Assembly (NCBI RefSeq): GCF_900143005.1 | Contig: NZ_FRCS01000001.1 | Location: 682,001 to 746,000 of the forward strand | From: Cryptosporangium aurantiacum | Lineage (GTDB): Bacteria; Actinomycetota; Actinomycetes; Mycobacteriales; Cryptosporangiaceae | DNA: 64,000 nt | Reading direction: 5' to 3' | Part shown: in pieces, positions 9,398 through 19,393 of the stretch | Position numbering within the stretch: the stretch's first letter is position 1 | Layout: each line of letters opens with the position of its first letter | Program-made: the position numbers and the translations under genes | Notes under the pieces: generated by a model | What the model saw: the letters and a program-made list of their open reading frames with translations, nothing else | Told to the model about the DNA's origin: nothing | Database searches by the model: none

Positions 9398-9514
9398 GTG
9401 CCGCGGGGCGGCGGCGCCCGCCCGTGCCGCGGGGCGGCGGCGCCCGCCCGTGCCGCGGGGCGGCGGCGCCCGCCCGTGCCGCGGGGCGGCGGCGCCCGCC
9501 CGTGCCGCGGGGCG
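9398..9514. repeat. 26-bp GC-rich tandem array, 4.5 copies
   Basis: Units beginning GTGCCGCGGGGCGGCGGCGC start at 9398, 9424, 9450, 9476 and 9502, giving an exact 26-bp period with no variation in the complete copies. The array sits 21 bp after the stop codon of the MocR-type gene. Each unit is itself rich in short palindromes (CCGCGG, GGCGCC). There are no unique spacers, so it is not CRISPR. Confidence 0.92.
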
Positions 9515-10402
9515 CGTGTCGGCTCGCGGTCCGATTCTCGCGAGCACCGCGCCCGATTTGAGGCAGAGCGTAGTTGCGGGGTGCGGCCGGGTCGAACGAT
9601 GCGGCATTGGCTCGTGATGGTGGCTGTTGCAATTTGCGCATGCGTGCGTAGCGACGTGGTCGACGGCTGCCGGGCACTTGTCGAACGGGTGCCGTGGTTT
9701 GGGCTGTGGGGGGCGTGGTTGCAGCCGGGTTCGGGCGGATCGATGTGGTGTGGAGCTCGTGGCAGCAAGGTGTAGCCGGCCGTGGGGAGCGGGAGCTGGT
9801 TGGTGTGGGTGGGCTGCGCGGGAATGGTTGCGGCGTTCTCCGCCTGCCTCGCCTCACGGTTGTGGCGTTTTCCGTGCCAGGGCACGGAAAACGCCGCAAC
9901 GACACTCCGCGCTACACGGAAACAGCCGCATCCATTCGGTGGGGAGCGGCGCCCACCCCCGGGAGAGTTCGTGGTGCGGGGCGCGAACTCAGGCCGGGTG
10001 ACGCTGAGCGCGGACCGGGCCGGCCATCTCGCAACAGCCACGATGGCGAGCCCCAGGTCGCATCGTTCCGGCGCCCACACCACACGGAGTTGCAACCTGA
10101 TCCGGGCGGGGGCGGGCCCGCGTTCTGTGGGTTGCTGTCCGACGGCGCGTGAAGACCCCAAACCCCGCAACCTGTGTAGCCAGCGCGCGCCTGGTCCTCG
10201 CCGCGGCCGTGATTGTTGGTCCGCTCCGGAGTGAAACGCGGATCAGTCCTGCCAGGGCTGGACCGATCCGCATCCGTCGCTTGGGCGCGCTGCCCGGAAC
10301 GCGGACAATCCGCCATTTCACGTCACCCTGTGTGTGCTGTGGGACTCCGGGTGGCTGTGGAGGCACGATCGAGGCGCTGCGGGTGCAGGTAGCCTGGCCG
10401 CC
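9515..10402. other. Long non-coding interval, lower G+C than its surroundings
   Basis: This interval of about 0.9 kb has no frame with convincing codon bias, ribosome binding site or recognisable motif on either strand. Parts are visibly less GC-rich than neighbouring genes (for example 9600-9780). It contains a long inverted repeat (9826-9933). The right end must carry the promoter for the DUF3046-recA side. It could be the eroded remnant of a gene; I cannot name one. Confidence 0.6.
9826..9933. repeat. 108-bp inverted repeat with a near-perfect 42-bp palindromic core
   Basis: The core arms, 9859-9878 and 9881-9900, are 20 bp long, separated by 2 bp, with a single mismatch; they carry GGCGTTTTCCGTGCC and its complement. 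The symmetry reappears at the outer ends: 9826-9841 and 9918-9933 are again related as inverted repeats (GGTTGCGGCG versus GGATGCGGCT). The 21 bp between inner and outer blocks are not symmetrical on the two sides. It could be a REP-like element, a cruciform-forming site or a bidirectional terminator. Confidence 0.85.
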
Positions 10403-10597
10403 GTGCGGCTCACCGAATTCTGGCAGCGGATGGACACGACCTTCGGCGCCACCTACTCCCGGTCCATCGCGACCGACCAGGTCCTCGCAACGCTCGGCGG
10501 CCGGACCGTCGACCAGGCGTTGTCCCAGGGTGAGGACGCCAAGGCGGTATGGCGCGCGGTCTGCACCGCGTTCGAGCTGCCGTCGTCCCAGCGCTGA
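10403..10597 (+). CDS. DUF3046 family protein
   Basis: A 64-residue protein starting at GTG 10403, with the family pattern RLTEFWQRMDTTFGATYSRS, LGGRTVDQAL and EDAKAVWRAVC. DUF3046 proteins are small, soluble and typically encoded directly upstream of recA in actinobacteria; the same arrangement is seen here. Their function is unknown. The longer frame starting at 10334 adds residues unlike the family, so the GTG is preferred. Confidence 0.88.
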   Translation: MRLTEFWQRMDTTFGATYSRSIATDQVLATLGGRTVDQALSQGEDAKAVWRAVCTAFELPSSQR

Positions 10598-10646
10598 CCG
10601 CCCGTCGGGGATAGCGCTCGACACGCCTGAGAGCGATGTTGCACGA

Positions 10647-10662
10647 TCGAACATAAGTTCGG
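10647..10662. promoter_or_regulatory. LexA (SOS) box upstream of recA
   Basis: TCGAACATAAGTTCGG matches the actinobacterial SOS consensus TCGAAC-N4-GTTCGA at 11 of the 12 defined positions, with only the last base differing. It lies 169 bp before the recA start codon, so recA should be DNA-damage inducible through the LexA encoded at 36.5-37.3 kb. Confidence 0.9.
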
Positions 10663-10815
10663 TTAGCATGGCGGCACGCGCGTCGTAGCTGTGCACTGAA
10701 GCCCCAGGGGGCGACAGAGTGTCCACAGATCCGATCCGGATCGCAAAACTGTCGTACCCAGCCTCTAGCGTCAGCCGCGATGAAAACTTCCCGACGACTT
10801 CCCAAGGCGGCAGCC

Positions 10816-11862
<1,047 letters not shown>

Positions 11863-11996
11863 GCACCGACCGGGCCGCCCGCCCGGCACCCTCTCCGGAC
11901 GACGCTCCCCGGGCCGGCGCCGACCACGGTCGGAACGTCCCGGGGCCAGCGGAGCCACCCGGCGGCCCCACCCAACCCTCGGCCGCCCAATCGACG

Positions 11997-12953
11997 GTGG
12001 CCCGATCGACGGCCGCCGGTTCGACCGCGGACCGGGTGGCGGTCGCTCGTGCCGCGCTGGCCGAGGCCGAGCGTCTCGCCCGATCTCGCTCGGCCTCCGA
12101 CGCGGAGCCGCCGCGGGCCGAGGCCGGCCGTCGAAGCGCGACGCGCCCCGGCAACCGCGAGCGGTCGGGTGACGGCGGCCGCGAAGGGTCGGGCGACGGC
12201 TACCGCGAGCGGTCGGGTGACGGCGGCCGCGAAGGGTCGGGCGACGGCTACCGCGAGCGGACGGGCGACGGTAACCGCAAGCGGTCGGGCGATCGTGCTC
12301 GGGAGGCCACGACGCGCCGGGCGGGGCGCCGGGGGCGGAAGTCTTTTGGGGGCGCCAACGACACTGCATCGTGGACGGACGGTGACGACAACGCTGCCGC
12401 GCCCGGCGAGCCGGACGGGCCGGGGAACGGGCCTGGAGCTGACCCGGAACAGGTCGCTCGTTCGATCTGCCTGCGGTTGCTGACCAGCCAGCCTCGCACT
12501 CGAGCGGAGCTCGCCGCCGCCCTGGCCAAGCGGAACGTGCCGATCGAGGCAGCGGAGGCCGTGCTTGACCGGTTCGGCGAGGTCGGCCTCATCAACGACG
12601 CCGCGTTCGCACGCGCGTGGGTGGAGACCCGGCAGCGCGGGCGGGGCCTGGGGCGGAGCGCGCTCGCCGGTGAGCTGCGCCGGAAGGGCGTCGACCGGGA
12701 CGTCGTCCAGGAGGCGCTGGAGCAGATCGACGCGGACGACGACATCGAGGCAGCGCGGCGTCTCGTCGAGAAGAAGCTGCCCGGCACCCGGGGACTGGCG
12801 CCGGACAAGCGGGCGCGGCGTCTGGTCGGGATGCTTGCCCGGCGAGGACATTCGTCCGGGCTCGCCTACCGCGTCGTCCGGGAGGCGCTGGCAGCGGAGG
12901 GCACCGACCCCGACCTCGCGGGCGTACCCGACCCCACGCTCACCGACGACTGA
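11997..12953 (+). CDS. recX: RecA regulator RecX with a long repetitive N-terminal extension
   Basis: The C-terminal 165 residues are RecX: ICLRLLTSQPRTRAELAAAL, FGEVGLINDAAFARAW, RRKGVDRDVVQEALEQID and a final three-helix repeat. RecX binds RecA filaments and limits their activity. The preceding 150 or so residues are disordered and arginine/glycine/serine-rich, with a 48-bp tandem repeat. GTG 11997 is the first conventional start. However, the frame is open back to CTG 11859, which overlaps the recA stop codon; translation from there would couple the two genes and add 46 residues. The true N-terminus is therefore uncertain. Confidence 0.88.
   Translation: MARSTAAGSTADRVAVARAALAEAERLARSRSASDAEPPRAEAGRRSATRPGNRERSGDGGREGSGDGYRERSGDGGREGSGDGYRERTGDGNRKRSGDRAREATTRRAGRRGRKSFGGANDTASWTDGDDNAAAPGEPDGPGNGPGADPEQVARSICLRLLTSQPRTRAELAAALAKRNVPIEAAEAVLDRFGEVGLINDAAFARAWVETRQRGRGLGRSALAGELRRKGVDRDVVQEALEQIDADDDIEAARRLVEKKLPGTRGLAPDKRARRLVGMLARRGHSSGLAYRVVREALAAEGTDPDLAGVPDPTLTDD
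12157..12300 (+). repeat. 48-bp in-frame tandem repeat inside recX
   Basis: Units starting at 12157, 12205 and 12253 are 48 bp apart, each made of two related 24-bp halves encoding RERSGDGG/REGSGDGY-type octapeptides. The third copy has diverged (RERTGDGN, RKRSGDR). The period keeps frame. Confidence 0.9.
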
Positions 12954-13352
12954 CGTGTTCTTCGGCGGGTCGGTGGCGATTTGTCGTCACTCTGTGTGGC
13001 ACTGCCTTGACCTGGGGTCGAGGGTGAGCCAGATGTGGAAGCGATGGCTGTTCCTTGACCGGTCGGTAACCTGCACATAGCCTCACGGGTACTGAGATCG
13101 AGCCTGTGTACGTGACATCTACCGATACGCACCTGCGATACCCATAACTTCACGAAGAGTGCTTTCGCGCCGACATGAGACCTTCTGGCTGAGTGTCGGT
13201 TCCTTTGGCGACGGCGCTCTCCGTTCAGTCGGGATATGCCGATGCGTGTCCCGTCCCGTCGCCGGGCTCTTGTCGCGTGCCCCGGCGCGAGGACTGCCCG
13301 GCTTCCGGACGGGACTCTCCTCCGCGGCCGCGAGCCGGGACGAGGAGGGGCC
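12954..13352. other. recX-rny intergenic region
   Basis: No gene is supported here. It contains a good vegetative promoter (13055-13083) and roughly 270 bp of leader before the rny ribosome binding site. Confidence 0.6.
13055..13083 (+). promoter_or_regulatory. Probable sigma-70-type promoter for rny
   Basis: TTGACC (13055-13060) and TAGCCT (13078-13083) are separated by exactly 17 bp, matching the actinobacterial housekeeping pattern TTGAC-N17-TANNNT. It would give a leader of about 260 nt. Confidence 0.55.
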
Positions 13353-15806
13353 ATGGGCATGTCGGGCGCCGCGCTGGTCGGTTTCGCCGTGGTCGTTCTG
13401 CTGGTGGCGCTCGTAGTCGCCGTCGTGACGGCGTTCGTCGTGCTCCGCCTGCTCGATTCGCGCCTTCCGGCGACAGCTGCCGCGACATCCGCCGGCCCCG
13501 GCGGGCCAGATGGGCCAGGTGGGCCCGCGGGCCCTGGCACGGCCGCGCCCAGCAGCGGCGAATCGGCGGTGGCCGCGACCCGCGCCGACCCGGCAGCGCG
13601 CGCCGAGGCTGGCACAGACACGTCCGAAGAGCGCACGCCGGCCACAACGACCGCCCACACCGCCCTCGCCGAGGACGGCGCCCACGGCGCCCACGGCGCC
13701 CACGGCGCCCACGCAACCCACGACACCCCGGCCTCGGGCGGCGGCTCGGCCGCCGACGGCACCCCGGCCGCTGAACCCGGCCCGGCCCCGAGCGGGGCCC
13801 CGGCCCCGAGCGGTGCCCCGGCTCCGAGCGGTGCCCCGGCTCCGAGCGGCGGCCCGGCTCCGAGCGGCGGCCCGGCTTCGAGCGGTGGCCCGGCTTCGAG
13901 CGGTGGCCCGGCTTCGAGCGGTGGCCCGGCTTCGAGCGGTGCCCCGGCTCCGAGCGGTGCCCCGGCTCCGAGCGGCGGCCCGGCTCCGAGCGGCGGCCCG
14001 GCTCCGAGCGGTGCCCCGGCCCCGAGCGGTGCCCCGGCTTCGAGCGGTGCCCCGGCTTCGAGCGGTGCCCCGGCTCCGAGCGGTGCCCCGGCTTCGGGTG
14101 ACGCCTCGGCCCCGAACGGCGCCCCCGCCGCAGAATCCCCGACGGCCGCGGACGGCCGGTCCGGACGCGACGGCCACGGGGCGCACCCCGCCAGGCCCCG
14201 GACGGTTGGCGACACCGGCGACCCCCACAACCCCCACACCCGAGTAACCGGAGCAACGGTCGTGAGCGGCGTGCACGTCGTCGCACCCCGCCAGGCCCCG
14301 GACGCGGACGAGAACGACCCGCAGGCGCTGACCGCGGTCCGCGGCCAGGTCCGCCGGGTGGTGGAGGCCGCACAGGCCGAGGCCGCCGAGATACTCGACC
14401 GGGCGCGCCGCCGGGCCGAGCGGGAGGTCGAGGAACTGCTCGCGGACGCGCGCCGCAGCGCGGAGCGGGAGGCGGCGGGGCTCCGCGCCGACGCCGACGC
14501 CCGTCGGGACGAAGCGCAGCGCCGGGAGACACGGGTCGCGGACCGCGAGGAACGCGCCGGGCAGTCGGAGACGCGGCTCGCCGAGCGTGAGGTCGAACTG
14601 GCCACGCTCGCGGAGGACCTCGCCGCCCAGAAGGCCGCGCTGGCCGCCGCGGCGGACGAGCGGCGCGCCGAGCTGGAACGGATCGCCGGGCTCTCCGCCG
14701 ATGCTGCCAAGGCCGAGCTGGTGAAGGAAGTCGAGACGCAGGCGAAGCGGGAAGCCGCGATCCTGGTCCGCGACATCGAGGCCGAGGCCCGCGCGAAGGG
14801 CGAGGAGAGGGCGAGAAGAATCGTCGTCGACTCGATCCAGCGCGTCGCCAGCGAGCAGACCGCGGAGAGCGTCGTCAGTGTTCTGCACCTACCGGGCGAC
14901 GAGATGAAGGGCCGGATCATCGGCCGCGAGGGCCGGAACATCCGGACGTTCGAGTCGGTCACCGGCGTGAACCTGATCATCGACGACACACCGGAAGCGG
15001 TGCTGCTGTCGTGTTTCGATCCGGTCCGGCGCGAGGTGGGACGCCTGACGCTGGAGAAGCTCGTGCTCGACGGACGGATCCACCCGCAGCGGATCGAGGA
15101 GGTCTACGAGCGCAGCCGCGACCAGGTCGAGCAGCTGTGCGTCCGGGCCGGTGAGGACGCGCTGGTGCAGGTCGGGATCGCCGACATGCACCCCGAACTG
15201 ATCGCGACGCTCGGCCGCCTGCGGTACCGCACGAGCTACGGGCAGAACGTGCTCAAGCACCTGATCGAGACCGCGCACATCGCCAGCCACATGGCGGCCG
15301 AGCTGCGGCTGGACGTGGAGCTGGTGAAGCGCTCGGCGTTCCTGCACGACATCGGGAAGGCGCTCACCCACGAGGTCGAGGGCAGCCACGCGCTGATCGG
15401 CGCCGACCTGGCCCGTCGTTACGGCGAGCGGGAGGAGGTCGTGCACGCGATCGAGGCGCACCACGACGAGGTACCCCCGCGGACGCTGGAGGCGGTGCTG
15501 ACGCAGGCCTCGGACGCGTGCTCGGGCGGGCGTCCGGGGGCGCGGCGCGAGAGCCTAGAGACGTACGTGAAGCGGCTGGAGCGGATCGAGCAGATCGCGA
15601 GCGGCATGCCCGGCGTCGAGAAGGTGTTCGCGATGCAGGCCGGGCGCGAAGTGCGGGTGATGGTGGCGCCGGATCAGGTGGACGACCTGGCGGCGCAGGT
15701 GCTGGCCCGCGACGTCGCGAAGCAGATCGAGGACGAGCTGACCTACCCCGGCCAGATCCGTATCACGGTCGTCCGCGAATCCCGCGCCACCGGCGTCGCG
15801 CGCTAG
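13353..15806 (+). CDS. rny: Ribonuclease Y (KH/HD endoribonuclease) with a large PAPSG-repeat insert
   Basis: An 817-residue membrane-anchored endoribonuclease that initiates mRNA decay in other bacteria. ATG 13353 follows GAGGAGGGG at a short spacing and begins a single transmembrane helix (about residues 5-30). After a disordered alanine/proline region come a charged coiled coil (residues 330-500), the KH domain (LPGDEMKGRIIGREGRNIR, from residue 513) and the HD domain with metal-binding HDIGKA (H665, D666) and EAHHDE. The typical RNase Y is about 520 residues. The excess is residues 50-320, including 18 copies of a hexapeptide (144-249). An insert of that size between anchor and coiled coil could act as a long tether. 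A 29-bp duplication spans the stop codon. Confidence 0.92.
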   Translation: MGMSGAALVGFAVVVLLVALVVAVVTAFVVLRLLDSRLPATAAATSAGPGGPDGPGGPAGPGTAAPSSGESAVAATRADPAARAEAGTDTSEERTPATTTAHTALAEDGAHGAHGAHGAHATHDTPASGGGSAADGTPAAEPGPAPSGAPAPSGAPAPSGAPAPSGGPAPSGGPASSGGPASSGGPASSGGPASSGAPAPSGAPAPSGGPAPSGGPAPSGAPAPSGAPASSGAPASSGAPAPSGAPASGDASAPNGAPAAESPTAADGRSGRDGHGAHPARPRTVGDTGDPHNPHTRVTGATVVSGVHVVAPRQAPDADENDPQALTAVRGQVRRVVEAAQAEAAEILDRARRRAEREVEELLADARRSAEREAAGLRADADARRDEAQRRETRVADREERAGQSETRLAEREVELATLAEDLAAQKAALAAAADERRAELERIAGLSADAAKAELVKEVETQAKREAAILVRDIEAEARAKGEERARRIVVDSIQRVASEQTAESVVSVLHLPGDEMKGRIIGREGRNIRTFESVTGVNLIIDDTPEAVLLSCFDPVRREVGRLTLEKLVLDGRIHPQRIEEVYERSRDQVEQLCVRAGEDALVQVGIADMHPELIATLGRLRYRTSYGQNVLKHLIETAHIASHMAAELRLDVELVKRSAFLHDIGKALTHEVEGSHALIGADLARRYGEREEVVHAIEAHHDEVPPRTLEAVLTQASDACSGGRPGARRESLETYVKRLERIEQIASGMPGVEKVFAMQAGREVRVMVAPDQVDDLAAQVLARDVAKQIEDELTYPGQIRITVVRESRATGVAR
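13783..14098 (+). repeat. 18-bp in-frame tandem array in rny, 18 copies
   Basis: Eighteen hexapeptide units of the type G[AG]PA[PS]S are encoded by 18-bp repeats. Variants are clustered (a run of GGPASS next to runs of GAPAPS), the mark of local duplication and not of independent substitution. Confidence 0.92.
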
Positions 15807-15848
15807 CGCGCACTCGACGCACCGGCGTCGCGCGCTAGCGCGCACTCG
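15788..15848 (+). repeat. 29-bp direct duplication spanning the rny stop codon
   Basis: Copies at 15788-15816 and 15820-15848 are identical and separated by 3 bp. Each contains the palindrome GCGCGCTAGCGCGC, whose first copy includes the TAG stop of rny. The second copy reproduces the last five codons and the stop downstream. Confidence 0.93.
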
Positions 15849-15943
15849 TCTGAACCTGGAGCCCGCCGAGGACGAGGCCGGCGTCCGAGCGCGAGACCGC
15901 CTCGCGCTCAGCCGTCAGGCTCGCCCCTCGGCGGGCCACCCGC

Positions 15944-16849
15944 CTAGATCGGCGCGGCGCCGCCGACGTGTTCCTCCAGCTCCACCGGCGCCGACGTACG
16001 GCCCGCCCTGGACAAGCGCCGCTCCAGCCACGTCGCGAACCACGACAGCAGCAGACAGGTGGCGATGTACATCGCCCCGCCCACGAGCACGAGCGGGATC
16101 AGCGGGTATTCGAAGTCCGGCGCGGTGGCCAGCTGCTTGAGCTGCTTCAGCAACTCGTCGTACGTCACCAGGAACCCGAGCGCGGTGTCCTTCAGCAGCA
16201 CGACGAGCTGGCTGATGATCGCCGGCAACATCGCCCGCACCGCCTGCGGGACCAGCACCGACGACATCACCTGGGTCTTGCGCAGGCCGAGCGCGTACGC
16301 GGCCTCCGACTGACCCCGCGGCACCGACGCGACGCCTGCCCGGAACAGCTCCGCGAACACCGAGCCGTTGTAGAGCGTCAACCCCAGCACGACGGCCCAG
16401 AGCGGGCTCACGCGGAAGCCCAGCGCCGGCGTGCCGTAGTAGAAGAGGAACATCAGCAGCAGCAGCGGCACCGCACGGAACAGCTCGACGAACGCGAACG
16501 CCGGCGCGCGCAGCCACGCGTGGTCCGACAGCCGCGCCGCGGCCAGGCCGATGCCTAGCGCCAGCGCGAGTATCGCCGCGATCCCGGCGGCCTTCAGCGT
16601 GTTGAGGAAGCCTTCGAGGATCGTGATCTGCGGCTGCTTGTACGCGAAGATCTCCCACTTCTGGCTGGAGAACTGACCGGTCTCCCAGAAGCGGTAGATC
16701 ACGTACCCGATCGCGCCGACGATGACGGCCGTGCCGATCACCCCGATCAGCGCGTTGCGCCGCCGGGCGCGCGGTCCGGGCACGTCGAACAGCACGGCGC
16801 TCGCGGGGTCGGTTTTCTTCCGCACCTTCGGTGCGACGGTGACGGTCAT
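15944..16849 (-). CDS. gluD: Amino-acid ABC transporter permease (GluD type)
   Basis: A 301-residue inner-membrane permease of the His/Glu/Gln/Arg (HisM-type) family. After a basic cytoplasmic start and a first helix (LIGVIGTAVIVGAIGYVIY) come the five-helix core and the EAA loop EAAYALGLRKTQVM, which contacts the ATPase. Its ATG overlaps the gluC stop codon as ATGA, so the two permeases are translationally coupled. It is the last gene of the operon gluA-gluB-gluC-gluD. Substrate specificity (glutamate or a related amino acid) is inferred from the operon layout shared with Corynebacterium gluABCD. Confidence 0.88.
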   Translation of the reverse strand: MTVTVAPKVRKKTDPASAVLFDVPGPRARRRNALIGVIGTAVIVGAIGYVIYRFWETGQFSSQKWEIFAYKQPQITILEGFLNTLKAAGIAAILALALGIGLAAARLSDHAWLRAPAFAFVELFRAVPLLLLMFLFYYGTPALGFRVSPLWAVVLGLTLYNGSVFAELFRAGVASVPRGQSEAAYALGLRKTQVMSSVLVPQAVRAMLPAIISQLVVLLKDTALGFLVTYDELLKQLKQLATAPDFEYPLIPLVLVGGAMYIATCLLLSWFATWLERRLSRAGRTSAPVELEEHVGGAAPI

Positions 16850-17502
16850 CGGGCCACGCTCCACCGGCGCTCGAGGTTGCGCTGAGCCGCCGAGAGCGGC
16901 AGCACCAGGATCAGGAAGCCGATCACGACCCAGATCAGCCCGGCCAGCGCCGGATAACCCAGCTCGGAGAGGTTCGCCCGGATCGAGCCCGCCTCGGGGA
17001 CGCTGAACCCGGCCGCGATCGTCGTGTTCTTCAGCAGCGCGATCAGGATGCTCGCCAGCGGCGGGACGACCGCGCGGAACGCCTGGGGGAGCACGACGAA
17101 CCGCAGCGTCTGGATGAACGTCAGGCCCACCGCGCGAGCGGCCTCGGCCTGACCGGCCGGAACCGTGTTGATCCCCGCCCGCACCGCCTCGCAGACGAAT
17201 GCCGCGGTGTAGACCGACAGTGCGATCACCGCGAACGTCGTGAACGAGAAGTTGATCTCCAGGTACGGGAAGCCGAACGCGACGAAGAAGAACACCAGCG
17301 TGAGTGGCGTGTTCCGGAGCAACGTCACGTACCCGGTGCCGAACCACCGCAGCGCGGGGACCGGGGACACCCGGAACGCGCCGAGCAGCGTGCCGAGGAC
17401 CAGCGCGGCCAGCGAGGCCAGGACGAACAACAGAACCGTGTTGACGAACGCCTTGCCGAACAGGCTCCAGTTGTCGGTCAGCGTGGGGACGAAGTCACTC
17501 AT
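16846..17502 (-). CDS. gluC: Amino-acid ABC transporter permease (GluC type)
   Basis: A 218-residue permease with the conserved RNTPLTLVFFFVAFG segment and EAA loop EAARAVGLTFIQTLRFVVLPQAFR. It pairs with the downstream GluD to form the translocation pore. ATG 17502 (MSDFVPTLTDNW) is preferred over the upstream start at 17559: it has a GGAG motif in front and the family N-terminus. A hairpin lies in the gap behind gluB (17527-17560). Confidence 0.87.
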   Translation of the reverse strand: MSDFVPTLTDNWSLFGKAFVNTVLLFVLASLAALVLGTLLGAFRVSPVPALRWFGTGYVTLLRNTPLTLVFFFVAFGFPYLEINFSFTTFAVIALSVYTAAFVCEAVRAGINTVPAGQAEAARAVGLTFIQTLRFVVLPQAFRAVVPPLASILIALLKNTTIAAGFSVPEAGSIRANLSELGYPALAGLIWVVIGFLILVLPLSAAQRNLERRWSVAR

Positions 17503-17526
17503 CGGGCTCCCGGAGGCCAAAGGAAC

Positions 17527-17560
17527 CGTGGGGCCGTCGTCAGTGACGGACGGCCCCACG
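17527..17560 (-). promoter_or_regulatory. Intra-operon hairpin between gluB and gluC
   Basis: Two perfect 12-bp arms (17527-17538 and 17549-17560) with a 10-nt loop sit just after the gluB stop. Hairpins at this place in ABC operons commonly protect or partly terminate the transcript so that binding protein is made in excess over permease. Confidence 0.6.
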
Positions 17561-17571
17561 AGGTGAGGAAC

Positions 17572-18447
17572 TCAGTAGCGCTCGAGCGCCGGCGGCGTGG
17601 CGTCAGATCCCGACTTGCCGAGCGTGGCGTCGTAGATCTTCTTCCACTCGCCGTCCTTCGCGGACGCCTCGATGATGTCGTTGATCTTGCCGCGCAGCGC
17701 GCTGTCGTCCTTGTTCAGGCCGACGCCGTACTTCTCCTCGGAGAACGGCTTGCCGACGACCTTGAGCTTGTCCGGCTGCTGGGCCGCGTAGCCCTTGAGG
17801 ATCGCGTCGTCGGTGGTCACCGCGTCGACCTGCTTGTTGAGCAGGCCGTCGACGCACTGCGAGTACTTCTCGAACTCGACGGTCTTCGCCTGCTTGTACT
17901 CCTCCTTGATCCGCTGGATCGAGGTGGAGCCGGTGACCGAGCAGACCGTCTTGCCCGCGAGCGTCTCGGGGCCGGTGATCGACGTGTCGTCCTTACGCAC
18001 GAGCAGGTCCTGGCCGGCGACGTAGTACGGGCCGGCGAACGAGATCTGCGTCTTGCGCTTGTCGGTGATCGAGTAGGTACCGACGTAGTAGTCGATGTCC
18101 CCGTTGACGATCGCCTGCTCGCGGTTGGCGGACGGGATCGCCTTGTACTCGATCTTGTCGTCGCCGTAGCCGAGCTTGGCAGCGATCAGCTTCGCCATCG
18201 AGATGTCGAAGCCGGAGTACTCGTTGGTCGTGGGGTCCTTGTAACCGAGGTTCGGCTGGTCTTCCTTGACACCGATGATCACCTTGCCGCGCTGCTTGAT
18301 CGCGTCGAAGGTCTTCGAGCCGGAGACTGCGACGGCGCTCTCGACCGCCGAGGTCGGCTCGTCGGTGCCGCTATCGCCCTCCTTGCCACACGCGCTGAGC
18401 GCGAGGGCGCCGGCGATCGCCACTACGGCGAGCTTCCGGAGCTTCAT
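17572..18447 (-). CDS. gluB: Glutamate-type substrate-binding lipoprotein
   Basis: A 291-residue family 3 solute-binding protein. ATG 18447 follows AGGAGGAG. The signal peptide ends at the lipobox LSAC (lipidated Cys20), followed by a serine/threonine-rich linker and the two-lobed domain (GKVIIGVKEDQPNLGYKD, GFDISMAKLIAAKLGYG, DYYVGTYSITDKRK, VDAVTTDDAILKGY). The arginine and aspartate positions typical of amino-acid binding are in place. It delivers the amino acid to GluCD; glutamate is the best guess. Confidence 0.9.
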   Translation of the reverse strand: MKLRKLAVVAIAGALALSACGKEGDSGTDEPTSAVESAVAVSGSKTFDAIKQRGKVIIGVKEDQPNLGYKDPTTNEYSGFDISMAKLIAAKLGYGDDKIEYKAIPSANREQAIVNGDIDYYVGTYSITDKRKTQISFAGPYYVAGQDLLVRKDDTSITGPETLAGKTVCSVTGSTSIQRIKEEYKQAKTVEFEKYSQCVDGLLNKQVDAVTTDDAILKGYAAQQPDKLKVVGKPFSEEKYGVGLNKDDSALRGKINDIIEASAKDGEWKKIYDATLGKSGSDATPPALERY

Positions 18448-18506
18448 TCGATCTCCTCCTGGGGATCCGTCGGGTAGGTCGGCGGGTCGAAACCCGAGGC
18501 GCAGTC

Positions 18507-19265
18507 TCAGTGGGTGAGGATCTTGGACAGGAAGTCCTTGGCCCGGTCGGACGTCGGTTTGGTGAAGAACGTGTCCGGCTCGGCCGCCTCGACGATCTGG
18601 CCGTCCGCCATGAAGACGACCCGGTCGGCGGCCCGCCGCGCGAAGCCCATCTCGTGGGTGACGACGACCATCGTCATGCCGTCCTTGGCGAGCGAGGTCA
18701 TCACGTCCAGGACCTCGTTGACCATCTCGGGGTCGAGCGCGCTGGTGGGCTCGTCGAAGAGCATCACCTTCGGGCGCATCGCCAGCGCGCGGGCGATCGC
18801 CACCCGCTGCTGCTGACCGCCGGAGAGCTGCGCCGGATACTTGTCGGCCTGACTGGCGATGCCGACCCGCTCCAGCAGCTCCATCGCGTGCTTCCGGGCG
18901 GCGTCGGCCGACTCCTTCCGCACCTTGGTCGGGCCGAGCGTGACGTTCTGCAGGATCGTCTTGTGCGCGAACAGGTTGAACGACTGGAAGACCATGCCGA
19001 CGTCGGCGCGGAGCCGGGCCAGCTCCTTGCCCTCGGCGGGTAGCGGGACGCCGTCGATCCGGATCTCGCCGTTCTCGATCGGTTCCAGCCGGTTGATCGC
19101 CCGGCACAGCGTCGACTTGCCGGATCCGGAGGGGCCGATGACCACCACGACCTCGCCGCGCGCGATGTCGAGGTCGATGTCGCGCAGCACGTGCAGCTCG
19201 CCGAAGTACTTGTTCACGCCCTGCACGGAGACCAGTGGAGTCTCGGTCTTCGGCTCGTCAGCCAT
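18507..19265 (-). CDS. gluA: Amino-acid ABC transporter ATP-binding protein (GluA type)
   Basis: A 252-residue ATPase with Walker [11 protein letters not shown]-loop VFQSFNLF, signature [15 protein letters not shown], Walker [14 protein letters not shown] and switch histidine [10 protein letters not shown] 19265 has GAGGAG directly upstream; the longer frame to 19349 enters the divergent miaB promoter. It is first in the gluABCD operon. Confidence 0.92.
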   Translation of the reverse strand: MADEPKTETPLVSVQGVNKYFGELHVLRDIDLDIARGEVVVVIGPSGSGKSTLCRAINRLEPIENGEIRIDGVPLPAEGKELARLRADVGMVFQSFNLFAHKTILQNVTLGPTKVRKESADAARKHAMELLERVGIASQADKYPAQLSGGQQQRVAIARALAMRPKVMLFDEPTSALDPEMVNEVLDVMTSLAKDGMTMVVVTHEMGFARRAADRVVFMADGQIVEAAEPDTFFTKPTSDRAKDFLSKILTH

Positions 19266-19393
19266 CGGGCTCCTCTTCGACGTTAGCGCTGCCTGTGTAG
19301 AGCCGAAGACTATCGATCGGAACAAACCGATCAGGTACCGTGCGATCACGGACGCGTAACGAGAGCGGCGCAGGTCGTAGGGTGTGAGGTGTT

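Noticed and set aside
9398-9514. Regular repeats suggesting a CRISPR array
   Set aside because: The 26-bp units are directly adjacent with no unique spacers, and there are no cas genes in the window. The same holds for all other arrays here.
8920-10170. A 416-residue minus-strand frame over the 26-bp array and the palindrome
   Set aside because: It overlaps the well-supported MocR-type gene antisense and consists mostly of repeat translation; no start signal or domain.
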